Assembly: GCA_004794785.1 (NCBI GenBank) | Contig: SJOL01008365.1 | Span: forward strand, 324,480 to 388,479 | Direction: 5' to 3' | DNA: 64,000 bases | From: Opisthorchis felineus | Lineage: Eukaryota > Platyhelminthes > Trematoda > Opisthorchiida > Opisthorchiidae | In this document: in pieces, positions 24,442 to 35,110 of the stretch | How the letters are laid out: every line of letters starts with the position of its first letter | Numbering within the stretch: the first letter of the stretch is position 1 | Notes under the pieces: generated by a model | Databases searched by the model: none | Seen by the model: the letters and a program-made list of their open reading frames with translations, nothing else | Told to the model about the DNA's origin: nothing | Translations under genes and position numbers: made by a program

Positions 24442-25121
24442 CTTTTACAGTGGTTCGGGCCCTGATTCTCCTCATTTGAACTAGTGCTGACATTTAGCTG
24501 ATTCGAATAGCTTATATTTTCATTCTTGGAAACCGTTTCTTCAATCACATCGGCCAAGTGTTGTATCACATTACGATTCTTCGTGGCAGAATCGGGTCTG
24601 GGCCCACTGGGAATCTGCTCTTTCCCAGAAAGTGATGGGATCGGTTCGTATATGGATTTGTCACTCACTGCATCTAACAAGCCAAGTAATTCGTCCAGAA
24701 GACTGGATAATTGTCCAACTGTGTCATCTACTGATGTTGACTCAATTTTTCCAGTGCGAACAGTGTGGATGTTACCATCCCTTCGAGTTCGGAGTGGCTT
24801 CCATCCAGGGTCACCTTTCTTGCTAGCACTGAATTCCATGCATGATTTGCGAGAAGCATGCAGAATGCGGCGACACTGTAAAGAATTACGAGTCCGAAAA
24901 GGAGAAGTGGAGGGGCTTCGACCATTCTTCCTTTCTGTGGGAGTATTGTAGGTGGGCTGATCTCCCTGATGCTCTTGCTGTTTTTGTAGTTTTTGGGCTT
25001 CCACTCGAGTGAATGAGGTGTTTTCGGGAAAAGTGGGTTGTTCCGTACCTCGTATGAGTTTCTGAAACACCGAGTTGACGTAAAACTTGATGATTTTATC
25101 CAAATAAAATATGAGGGCAAT
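24442..25121 (-). CDS. C2H2 zinc-finger protein, exon without fingers (acidic/polar)
   Basis: About 226 codons of polar, probably disordered sequence. A Leu-rich acidic stretch (VGQLSSLLDELLGLLDAV, about 24710-24660) could be a helical interaction or activation segment. The donor is AAAAG|GTGAGT after 24442 (phase 2, in-frame TGA if unspliced). Two phase-0 acceptors are possible: gcatttcag before 25121 or gtgtttcag before 25061. Both keep the frame with the upstream exon, so about 20 residues at the start are uncertain or alternatively spliced. No zinc-coordinating residues are seen. It belongs to the gene by phase and spacing. Confidence 0.75.
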
Positions 25122-25313
25122 CTGAAATGCTTAAGTGGCGAATACAGGAACTAGAACGGAATAAACTATTGACTGAAGAGTGCTTGACACTTCGTAATTA
25201 TGAGTATCACAAAGGCTGATAATGACAAATGAGAACGAACAAATAAATATAGCTTAACTACATAAAGTAAGTAAACATAAGTAGCAAGTAGACAATTAAT
25301 TCTGGGAACTTAC

Positions 25314-25911
25314 CCTTGCTGTTGTACGAATCTGTGCACGGGGATTACACTCATATGACATAGCGGGTCGTGGTGGGACACACAAGCCACTGGCTTGCCG
25401 ACGATGCCAGTAAAATGAATGAAATACAAAGGCTCTTCGAGAATTGAAACGCCGAAAACATGTACGGCAAACGAAGCGCAGATGAATATTTGGCTTTTCT
25501 AATATTCTTGCCGGACTCCTGGTAGTGGCTGGGCGGGCTCTGCGTGCTCCTACAAAGGCGCTGAACACAGAGCATGCTGAAAGAGGCGATTTGACATCTT
25601 CCATGGATGTTGACGTCTGTCGAGTAGTTGGTTCGTGCCCAGTAACGGGGCTGACGGAACTAAGGGATGATGGTATTCTTGGAGCAGCTGTACCTTCCTT
25701 CTCACTACTACCAAGCGATGTGTCTGGAGAGATGCATTCCAGCTGCCTTCCAAATGGAGTCGTGTCAGTGGAGTTACGAACCTGTTGTCGCCTGCAACTC
25801 TTATACTGATGGATTGTTCGGCGTGCTTCCTCCAAACTCAGAGTAATCACTTCGGCATTGCTGTTGTGTAGGTGTTTAATGTGTTTTCGCACATCCCACT
25901 TCCAGTTACTC
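25314..25911 (-). CDS. C2H2 zinc-finger protein, exon with fingers 7 (second part) and 8
   Basis: Starts by completing the Arg codon split after CGHR and continues SNWKWDVRKHIKHLH, finishing finger 7. It then reads EVITLSLEEARRTIHQYK, a segment closely like the one after finger 6. A Ser/Pro/Thr-rich stretch follows, then finger 8 (FVCRTCFRRFNSRRAFVFH with a second His four residues on, about 25490-25415). The acceptor on the minus strand is ttattggattgatag, a weak pyrimidine tract. The donor is AGG|GTAAGT after 25314, phase 0. Fingers in such repeats bind DNA or sometimes protein; the target is unknown. Confidence 0.9.
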
Positions 25912-26486
25912 CTATCAATCCAATAAAATAACGATTTGGTGGTTACCATGGGTAAAGTTAATTGTGGGTCCATTATATTATGAAACCAATGTCACTGGCT
26001 ATGAACGCAAATAGAAAATCCACATAACTGTAAAGTCCTTTTATCTTGGAGAATAGGAATTAGCCCACTAAAGTGAACTAGTTAGCCAGATTTTGTCTCC
26101 ATGGACGTTGAGCCCGGATAACCTCCCGGTCAAGTCATAAAAATGTGATAGGTTTCTCAGCACTTGCACTTACGCTCACTGTTCTTCCCTTTCAGCATCT
26201 GAAAGCGTACCTACGGTTTAAACTTTATACTGCCTCAAAAGGGCAGACCTCCTCACGAACAAAATTACACAATTTCGCATCAAAGTTACATTTCATCGAA
26301 TAGGCGCTCACTGTCATCGATCTAATACCAAGACAATAAATATGATTCGATGAAAGGTTCCATGAATTCAAGAAGAATTTAATTTTAATTTTAAATTTTT
26401 TAAATTCTTTTTAACTTTTTCAATTTTAATTTTTTTAAAATTTTTTTCAATTTTAATTTAATTTTTATCGGATCATGAACACTTAC
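25912..26486 (-). other. Zinc-finger gene intron with AT-rich tract
   Basis: Interrupts finger 7. About 90 bases at 26378-26468 are simple T/A sequence (runs such as ttttaattttaaattttt), just inside the GTAAGT donor on the minus strand. Nothing else recognised. Confidence 0.7.
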
Positions 26487-26728
26487 CGATGTCCACATAT
26501 AGAGCATTTGTATGGTCGATAATAACCTTCGCTGATTGTCTCGGTAGGTGCGGGTGGCACAAAATTTAGAGGCCAGGACGAATTGGAGTCACCGGTTCTG
26601 CCACTTGGTTCGTTCGAGCATCGACTGCGCGACAGTTTTAGCCGATTCATATAGTCCGCAAACGTTCGTTTAGCCTCTTCAAGATCTAAAGTTACGGTTG
26701 TAATATTCGTCCTTTCTGGATGCGCAAC
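26487..26728 (-). CDS. C2H2 zinc-finger protein, small exon joining fingers 6 and 7
   Basis: An 80-codon exon. It begins VAHPE, supplying the last His of finger 6, whose first part ends the previous exon at KHIK. Then comes NITTVTLDLEEAKRTFADYM, a linker also present in shorter form after finger 7. After a Ser/Pro-rich stretch it ends YKCSICGHR, the first half of finger 7. The minus-strand acceptor is tttgttgtttag (phase 0) and the donor is CATCG|GTAAGT after 26487 (phase 2). Both phases match their partners, and each restores a complete C-x2-C-x12-H finger, which is strong support for the model. Confidence 0.92.
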
Positions 26729-28700
26729 CTAAACAACAAATAACAAACCGTCTTAGCTAGTTTGCAGTTTAACATGATATAGGTAGCTCAGGTTGTGGTG
26801 ATAACCATACCGGAAAAGCGGAACAAATTTTGTGTACAATCGTTTGCGAGATGTGTGCAGAGTTCTGTGTTTTCCACCTGGGTGGACATCAAGTAGTGCG
26901 GACCCTCGACGGCCAGATTTGATTATCTTATTGAACTTGCAGGATCAAGGTGCGAAATGTTCTGTCACCCTTTCGTCCAGCAGGTTGAAAACCCCACAAA
27001 TTGGATAGATCCTTTGCTACAGAGTATAAACCCTTTTTTATCAGCACTCACCAGTTCTAGTGTAAATATTTTCTGTTTACAATGGGACGAGGATACCAAA
27101 AAATTCTAAACCAGAGGTGAAAAGACAACAACATGAAAGCGTTTGCTTGATAAAGACAGTGAACCTCCAAATCAAAGGAGTCAGACTGTGGCTACTTCAA
27201 CACTCTGGCATCCTGATGAAGCATTACAGGAATCGGGTGTGAGAACACAATTACTCCCTCTTTTCATGTGGGAATGTTCCGATACTTTGTATAGGATATT
27301 AGATAACTTTCCTAATATATATATAATTCTAACTAATATAATTCTAACTTGTCCCCCACTGAAGGCTTAAAACCTCGGAGACAGCAGTTTGTTCTGAGTG
27401 TGTTATTTTCCGCAAAATTTATGTTGCATAGGACAGCGCTTGCTGTCGTGTCTTTGGCTTTCAAGTTCTTCACAACGTTTGTCCTGCAAATAACAATGCT
27501 ATTCTTGCTCACAAAATAATAAAATCCATAGCAACGGATATTCGACAGATGCACTACTGCTGCGTAGTGCGAAAAGGGACCGACTTTAATAAAAGCCATT
27601 TGGTGTCATCCTGAAAAGTGGTCCCTATCAGGTTGTCGATTGCATCTATGTCTTGAGATATCCTGCTGCCTCTAGTATTGTGCGACTTGTAATCAGCTGA
27701 TATAGAGCACGGGTGATGGGAACATTTTTTATGTTCCACTAGGACCTGAACTACAGTGAAGATGTCTTTCTACTGACTGACTGATGTTAGGAAGACACGA
27801 ACAGTATCCTACATGCCTTCACTAACCATACAACGCCTACTGGCTCCCTGACTCCACCCGATATAATCCGTTAGAAAAAATAAACAACAAAAATCCACAC
27901 AAAAAAACGGAAGGCATGCAGTTCTTCTGCGACATAAATACGTCTTTTTTGGAAATGTCTATAACCAAGAGTGTCGATATGACGAACTAGTGGGACGCAG
28001 AAAGGGAGAAGAATAATTTTCTCTAAAAAAAATAGTGTCATTGTAGCGAGGATGTTCTGCAAAACAACTCATTACTTTCAGATTTGCAAGCTTAGCTCGA
28101 AAGATTTCTACATTATACATAATCCTATACATCGGGTGTGCGCAGTGAGCATTTAGCCTTCTAGAAGGCAGAGGTAAGCCAGCAATCATAGAGGAGGAAA
28201 ATCCAGGGATCAACCCACCCAGCTACAGTGCACATTCTGATAGCCTGTTTAGAAAGATGAACATTCAAAAGCACGAAGTTTCGATAGCCAAACCTAAAGG
28301 TGCATCCTGTAATTTTGCGTAAACAAACTCATCGACGAACTATGTTGTAACCTTGTCCCAGTGTCGCCGCATCCTAAATGGCCTCCCTGATAAGGACGCG
28401 GCCAAGAAACACATTTAATGTAGTGTACGAGTAAATGCTAGCCATGATACCATGGTGAAACGGTGCCCTACAGGATAACTAAAAATATGTGACCCTACCG
28501 TTATCATAAATTAGGGAAAATTGACCTCTACTTAGTTTACTGAAGTTGAAACTGGTACCAAAGATTTGCAGTTTCATGCACAGCTGCCATTTCTGAGAAA
28601 GACATACGCCCGTAGGGACAGGAAAATTCTTTAAAATAGCAGGCCACGCCCAAACGTCATGTGAAGCGTCATGACTAACCTGACGTTGTCAAGCGCCTAC
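26729..28700 (-). other. Zinc-finger gene intron, 2.0 kb
   Basis: Lies between finger 6 halves. An AT-rich patch (27317-27340) and short random frames were seen. No gene or repeat was recognised. Confidence 0.6.
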
Positions 28701-29462
28701 CTTTATATGTTTATTGATGTCCCATTTCCAGTTGGATCGATGTCCACAGCCTGAACACTGATGGCGCTTCCACTGCTCATTCTTCACTCCGATAGAACTG
28801 GAAAGTCTTCCGCTGTAGTATACCGAACTCATTCTTCTCCCACGAGGCTGCTGGTGGATAGCATTGGCATGCTTTTCTGAGGGCGCAATTTCCACTCGAC
28901 GAGGGTGATGATCTGTATTTCCCTCATCTGCACATTTGGGAGCAACCCATTCGCTCTTCGCGACTGATTCCCGCTTGGCAAATGCTTCCAATGAGTGAAC
29001 TGCTGAATCGGAATATATATCCGTTTTGCGCTCCACTTTATCGGTTTCCTTCGTTGAAAAATTGGGCAAGCTGCTCAAATTGAGGGAGGCAGGTGGCGCC
29101 TGTGTTGCGGGATGTTGATGTTGTTGCCAGGTCTGCATTAAGCCGTTTATTACCCACTGATTGAGAAAAAATGGCGAGGGACTTTGTATAGGACCAGGAT
29201 TTCCTCCCGAGTTTGAAAATGTGCCCCCTGAGGAAATCGCCGGCCAAGTGTTAGCCACTTCATTGGTAGGACAACTAGATAGCACTCCTGTGAGCGGGTG
29301 GTGTGGTGGTCCTCTTGAGCTTAACCATGTGGGCATTAGATCAACAGGAGTAAGACACACTGGAGCAGCAAATGACGAAATCTTGCTGGACAACAAACGT
29401 TCGCTCTCATTGACTCTAATCGGTTGCATGGTCGGCTCTGATATGGACACGGGTGTACTTGT
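28701..29462 (-). CDS. C2H2 zinc-finger protein, exon ending in finger 6
   Basis: A 254-codon phase-0 exon. Most of it is low-complexity Ser/Pro/Asn/Gln sequence. The end reads HQCSGCGHRSNWKWDINKHIK, the first part of finger 6, with the last His in the next exon. The minus-strand acceptor is cattttaatctgcag just above 29462. The donor is ATAAAG|GTAGGC after 28701, and reading on gives a stop within four codons. The SNWKWD core recurs almost unchanged in finger 7. No other domain is seen. Confidence 0.9.
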
Positions 29463-32400
29463 CTGCAGATTAAAATGAAAAGTAAGCATAATTATTATGG
29501 CCGTGAGTTGTAGTATTATCACTACGCATGAAAGGTCAGACAACATCTAGTCATGCAAGTTAAAGTAAGTGTTCATGACGAGCATGCGAGAGAGTGAGTG
29601 TACGAGAATTTTCGCGTCGGGAACAAAATTGTAACATGTTTTACACTACTGATGAATTGTTAGTAGGTTATGTTTACACGAGCAGTTGATTACGATAAAG
29701 CATTTCAGTTGGCCTTTGACGAGCCGAGAAGTCCGAGGTTGCGCACATGACGCAGTTGTGTCAACGTTGATAATTATGTTACTTTTTTCCATAAAATGGT
29801 TTTCTGAGGTACGTTGTTTGAAACTTCCGGCTCTGTCAGTCTGAGTTATGTACACGCTGAGCTTTGGAAGACCAGCAATGAAAGAAGCGACATCATGCAA
29901 TTAAGCTGATACGCAAAATAGTACCACTTTTATTTCACGTTGAAGCTAAATTCGTCACCTGTACACAGTTGAAAGCTGTTTCCATGTGTTCCATGTGCGC
30001 ATCCTCTTCGCTTTCGCGTCGCTCAGTAAAATTTACACAGCAAAACTCCAACAGAACGATTATACACAGTTTCACAAAGAGAACATGAGGAGCAGTCGCT
30101 CCTCATGGGTAAGTCATGCTCGAGCAACTGACCTGAATTCAGCGGGCTGGAAGAAGCAAGGTAAGCGAGAGATAATGAAACTCAATATGCTGGATTCTGC
30201 TTCGATAAACAAAAACCGAAGCATGCTTCTGACTGGACTGTCTGATTAGAGAGGAACGCCAGTAACAATGATTGGTGCAGTGAATGCGGCTCTCGTACGT
30301 TGAAAATACCAGTGCTTGCACAAAACTTGGAGCATTAAACAAAAAGGTATAAACAAACTGGAGGAAACAATCTGGTAGGTTAAGAGATGGCTGGAGAAAC
30401 TGAATAAGTGATCCCTTTGGTGTTGGTTGACTTGGTTCATATCACGCACAGAGCATTGTTTAGTATTAGGCCGATGAAACCAAAGATTTGGGGCCTATGA
30501 TAAGTTCAGGCATAAACCTCAAAAGCTGGGAAATGTAGTGATCATTATCACAGTTGAACCGCCTGCTGGCATGGGACTGGATACCAGTTTACGCGGTTAA
30601 ATCCCTTGTGAAACAAAGTATCAGCTGGGCACTTTCTCGCCGTTCACATGAGAAATTCAGCAGCACAGTTGCACTCTACACGAGATATCCAATACTGGGA
30701 TCTTTCGGTTGTATTCTTGTCGGTTACTACTAAGGAGTATTTGTTATAACCTGAAAAGTTCTGGTACTATAGGATATGTGTCACCCTAAATTTTGACCAA
30801 CCCGTTAAGTCTACATCAGTCTAAATCTACGTCAGTCTACACCAAACCTGTCTGACGACTGTCACCTAAACTCTCATGACTCCTAAGTGTACACTGTGGT
30901 TCAAAAACAAGGAAACCCAAATCCCTCTAGTGGGACAAACTCATCCATGACGAGGACAGATTTCGCCTTACGAGGTGGAAAGTGTAGCTAAAGGTATGGA
31001 ATGTCTGACCTAACTAACCTGACTCGACTTGTCTTGACGCGGCATGTACCTGTTTGTGGAAGCCACCATTACTGGTACCTGAATGACTCATGCGACAACT
31101 GCTTTATGGACCGACCTTTTGGGTGATCAATCCACAGGCGGAAGACACGTTCAGCTCAGGGATCATTCACTAACTTTCAATCGAAGTCCGAATGGCTTCG
31201 CGGTCAGTTGTAGCGTAGTATTTTTCCCCAAAAACTGCCTAATCAACAGCCGTAGAAGATATGTAAAAACTATCATTATGCTATTCAAGAAATACACTCA
31301 TTTGCAAATCAATTTGGTTTTGCGAGAGACTCACCTGGAACCCAGCTGAATCTCTCGTTTGTGATGTTTCCATGCAACTGAATGTGCTGCACCAGGCCGC
31401 CTCATGTTCCAGTTGCTACGATATTCGAGATATCGCAATGCATGTAATTTTACGCAATGTACTACTCATAAAGTTGCTGTCGAAGAATTTTCAGTATCAT
31501 TATGCTAGGTTTAAGAAGCAATCAGGCTTGTGAGAACCCAGGAATGTAAAAAGGCAGATGTGTGAAATGCTGCCATATGCTTCTTATTCGCTCTATCATT
31601 CAATTAAATCACTGAAATCAAACTGATTGAATTATTAATACTTAAGATACAAAGCACTTTCCTTGCGATATGGGCATGTATTCCTGAAAAATAAAAGTGC
31701 ACCAAATAGCTTCTGTACTGCAGCCCTGCAGAATGATCACGCCTCTCAAGTAACTGATTTCGGTCCATCATTTCACGCCAATTTTTCTGAACCTTACTTC
31801 TGAGTGATTTATATCCTGATGGGTAAGGTTAGCTTGAGTTTCTTGTGGGAGGAAAGATCCCCGGTACCATGGGAAATCAGTACTTAAAGACATCCGGGAG
31901 GAGTGTGACAGTACAAATCACGGTGTCGCTCAGGAGCATTATTTACGTCACATTCTTGTAGTTGTAACGAAAGGCAGGTGTAACAAACACGAGGATTCAA
32001 GTAGCGAACCATATGCATATTGAACCACGAAAATCACGTGTGCTACAAATTACCTTTCTATAACTAAAGGAACCACTTAGATGTGCTAGACGGTTTTAGA
32101 AGGGAAGTAAAAAGCGGAGGCTGAAGCGAGATGGTTTCATAGCTCGTGAAACTGCAGCTATTGAATATCCGCAATCGGCGGTGTTGGAGAGCGAGAGAAA
32201 AGAGAACAATTCGTTGCTGGTAGAAACTAAATTGAATCAAAGGCGTCAAGCAGGAGGTAAGTCAACGTCTCACACGAACTAACAATAATAAATTGAATAA
32301 TTACTCATCCGCCTTCCGTTTTTGAATCAAGGACCTTAGGGCCGTGGTCTACAGATTGTTTGATGATCAGGTTTGCAGCGGTTATACAGTTTTCAGTAAT

Positions 32401-33618
32401 ATACATGATCTCCAAGATTACGGAACGTCGAAGCACCCTAAACAGAGGGCTAATTAGCAGGAAGAAAAAACAAACCGGGCCATATGAGTAGTTCAATGCC
32501 AACGTGACTCTATTTAGTATGCCTGCGACTCCCAGTTTGTTCGAGGTTGTGAGGAGAAACAATGCTTCCCATAAGTGATTAGAAGCAGTGGACTGACGAG
32601 AATCTTCGTAAAACGGACAATCCACACTTGCAAACACTTCGGTCACTTCACAAGAGATTTCCCTATAAAGGATTTTTGCTGTACTGTATAGATTCATATC
32701 TCCTGTACAGAGGCAATCAACTAAGGTGTTGATGTTAGATGTTGTCAGATGCTAACAAAGCGTATGTGAATCGATCACCCAGCTCAATTAAAGTACACGC
32801 CCACCAATACTCCACAATATTACTGTTTTCGAGGATACATGGTCAACATTTGGTAGAATGTAAGGATTGACCACTCATTAAGTAGGACGCTCTAATAACA
32901 GTATCGACATCTTGGTCACCAATGTGCCCTCGAATCACTAAGCGTACGTGCAACCAGAGGGAGTGTCAGTATATAGTCACGGTTGAAAAGTAGTACATTC
33001 AAAGTACTGACAGAGTTCTTGCTCATCTGTTGCCCAAAGCTGTGCACGTTCTGTCGAGGACGAATAGATTATTTCTCGATTTCTCAGCAACGGTCGATCC
33101 GCTGTAAAAAAAACTGAAGACAAATCCATCGCGCTAACATACGAGTCGCACACAACAAACTGATGACCAGAAGGATTCATGTTCCTCACTAATTTTCGTA
33201 CGTAATGATAATAAGCGCCTTTAAGGGTGCCTATTCAACCGTGAGTTCTTTGACTGACCTAAACGACCGAATTAGGTTTGCCACAGTTCTGAATTATTTC
33301 TTGAGAGAACGCTCTCTCTTAACCTTCTGCTCGTAACACTATCAAGGTTTTCAAAACTCTACTTACCTCACACACAACACTGCACGCATAATAAAAAATA
33401 GGTCACTTCTTTTAGAAGTTGACAGTAGTTTTTCCTTCCAGCCATGAGTTGGTGTACGATTCGACTACGGTAGTTATAGAGGTCTTCTTTCCCAAAGTGG
33501 TAACAATAGAAATGGGCGGCGTGCAAACGCCGTATAGTCTGGTGGTTTGACATTGCAAAACAAGGACAGGTTTTAGCTTACTACCAAAAAAAACAGTCGT
33601 GAGCAAAAGTCCACTTAC
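29463..33618 (-). other. Zinc-finger gene intron, 4.2 kb
   Basis: Contains a copy of the dispersed repeat family (31283-31495) and a short stretch (30424-30450) shared with 4571-4600. The remaining short frames are not recognisable. Confidence 0.6.
31283..31495 (+). repeat. Dispersed repeat family, copy 2
   Basis: Near-identical to 20583-20740 over about 150 bases. Its right end (gctgtcgaagaattttcag, 31476-31494) aligns with gctgtcgaatggttttcag at 35084-35102 in the copy with a hammerhead-like core. Here the core itself looks deleted between actactcat and aaagttgctg. Confidence 0.85.
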
Positions 33619-34627
33619 CTTCATGTTTGGTAAGATGTCAGCGGTTTTGTTTCCAACAGACAAATCTATCGGAACAGAGTCCGCCACTGAATCCACTTTC
33701 ACAGAGAAGGATGGAAGATTGGTGTGGCCTGGAACCGCTGGCCAGGCGTGGGAGAATGTTTGTAAAGTTGAAAGTGTAGGATTAGGATCACATTTGGCCA
33801 TCGGTTCCGTCAGGTTTATTTTTGGAGGGATCTCGGAACTGGAACATATAGCCGAGGATTCGACACCAAGGCTTCTCAGCGAGTCCGGTGAGCTCGATAG
33901 GAACGGCGGTTGATCGTCATTGCCTGGTGAGGCGGAGTCATCTAGCTCTGCAAGTTCAGTCAGTTCGGGATGATGCGCTCCCAAATGTTTTCTTAAATCC
34001 AACTTATTTGTGCATTTGTGGTGACAAGCACGACAAACGAGTGCCCTGGAAGCGCAGTAGGCTGTTGTGTTGCTTTTCGTTTTATGACGATCATCGTTGC
34101 GTAAGTGTTCAAGAGAACAGTCCACTGCCAACGGTTCAAAACAATCAGTTCTTTCGTTTGCATTGTCATCATCAAAAACACTGTTCACGGAAAATGCTAA
34201 ATGATCAAGGGAATCTGCACTGAGTTTGCTGCCCGGACGAGCAGCACCTTCAATGCAGCTGGTTGATAAAGGAATGCCATTCACTGTAGTACCTGCATTG
34301 TTTTTGAACTGAGACATGATCTTGGTCAATTCTGCCTCAGAACTAAATCGTTCTCGATGATGTGACTCCATATGTCTTTTCAAGTCGCCTTTCCACGCGC
34401 TTCGATATGGACAGAAGACACAGACAAACGGTTTCACACCCCAATGCAGGCGCATATGTCGTCTCAGCTCACTCTGATATTTGGCAACATATTTACAGTG
34501 TACACAGCAGAAACTGCCGGCCTTGCCACTCCTGCTACTTTCGCGCATCTTTTGCATTCCGTGTGACAAACGAAGGTGCTCCGTCAAATCCCCATGCCAA
34601 GGAAATGTTGCTGGGCACATATTACAT
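33619..34627 (-). CDS. C2H2 zinc-finger protein, main exon with fingers 2-5
   Basis: 336 codons carrying most fingers. The start (RCNMC) follows RRRY from the previous exon and opens finger 2 (CNMCPATFPWHGDLTEHLRL, then SH). Finger 3 is FCCVHCKYVAKYQSELRRH with a second His four residues on. Finger 4 is FVCVFCPYRSAWKGDLKRH followed by MESHH. The 3-4 linker HWGVKPF resembles the classic TGEKPF linker of DNA-binding finger arrays. After about 110 residues of spacer comes finger 5 (LVCRACHHKCTNKLDLRKHL, then GAHH, about 34040-33970). A Ser/Pro-rich tail follows. The minus-strand acceptor is tattttttctcag above 34627 (one base completes AG to Arg). The donor is ATGAAG|GTAAGT after 33619, phase 0. 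It is probably a nuclear DNA-binding regulator. Confidence 0.93.
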
Positions 34628-34884
34628 CTGAGAAAAAATAAGTTTAATCACATTATTAGTTAGCTACAAAAATGCCTCTGTAAACCATAAAGTGTTTTTG
34701 CAACAATAGCACTTATCCAATCTCTCTCAACCTATGTGCGTGATTTACAGAATCTGTGTAAACATCCCCAATCGGCTGAGAGCCGGTACACGGCAAAATC
34801 GATCGACATTTGAGATAGGAAGTTTTCGTTTGTTCGTCAAGCCAACTTGTCAATGAGTAAGTTCCATATACCACCAGCGGCGAA

Positions 34885-35110
34885 CCGCACACATTTGCCA
34901 ATCAATTTGATACCAATGGGAAACAAAACTGAATCCCAGCTGAAAACCTTATCTGTGATTCAGCTGAGTCTCCCAGCGACACCAAAATGATGTATTTCAG
35001 CAACTGTGTACAACAGTTGCTTGGTGGAAACTAGGGGATCGCGCGTACCTGATGAGCCCTAAGGAGGATGAAATCGATAGAGGGCTGTCGAATGGTTTTC
35101 AGCAACTGTA
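34885..35110 (+). repeat. Dispersed repeat family, copy 3, with hammerhead-like core
   Basis: The left part (tttgccaatcaatttgatac and gaatcccagctgaaaacctt) aligns with copies at 20.6, 31.3 and 42.1 kb. The right part holds the hammerhead-like core and the motif gctgtcgaatggttttcag shared with copy 2. Confidence 0.7.
35041..35092 (+). ncRNA. Hammerhead-ribozyme-like motif (degenerate)
   Basis: CTGATGAG at 35049-35056 and GATGAAA at 35067-35073 flank a short stem-loop position (GCCC/GGAT), matching the conserved hammerhead core CUGAUGA, stem II, GAAA. A hairpin follows (CGATAG/CTGTCG with loop AGGG, 35075-35090) ending in GTC. Stem II has a C-A mismatch, explicable by one T-to-C change, and stem I pairing is not evident, so it is probably inactive. 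Known relatives are the Schistosoma Sm-alpha and Penelope-type retroelement hammerheads. Confidence 0.5.
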
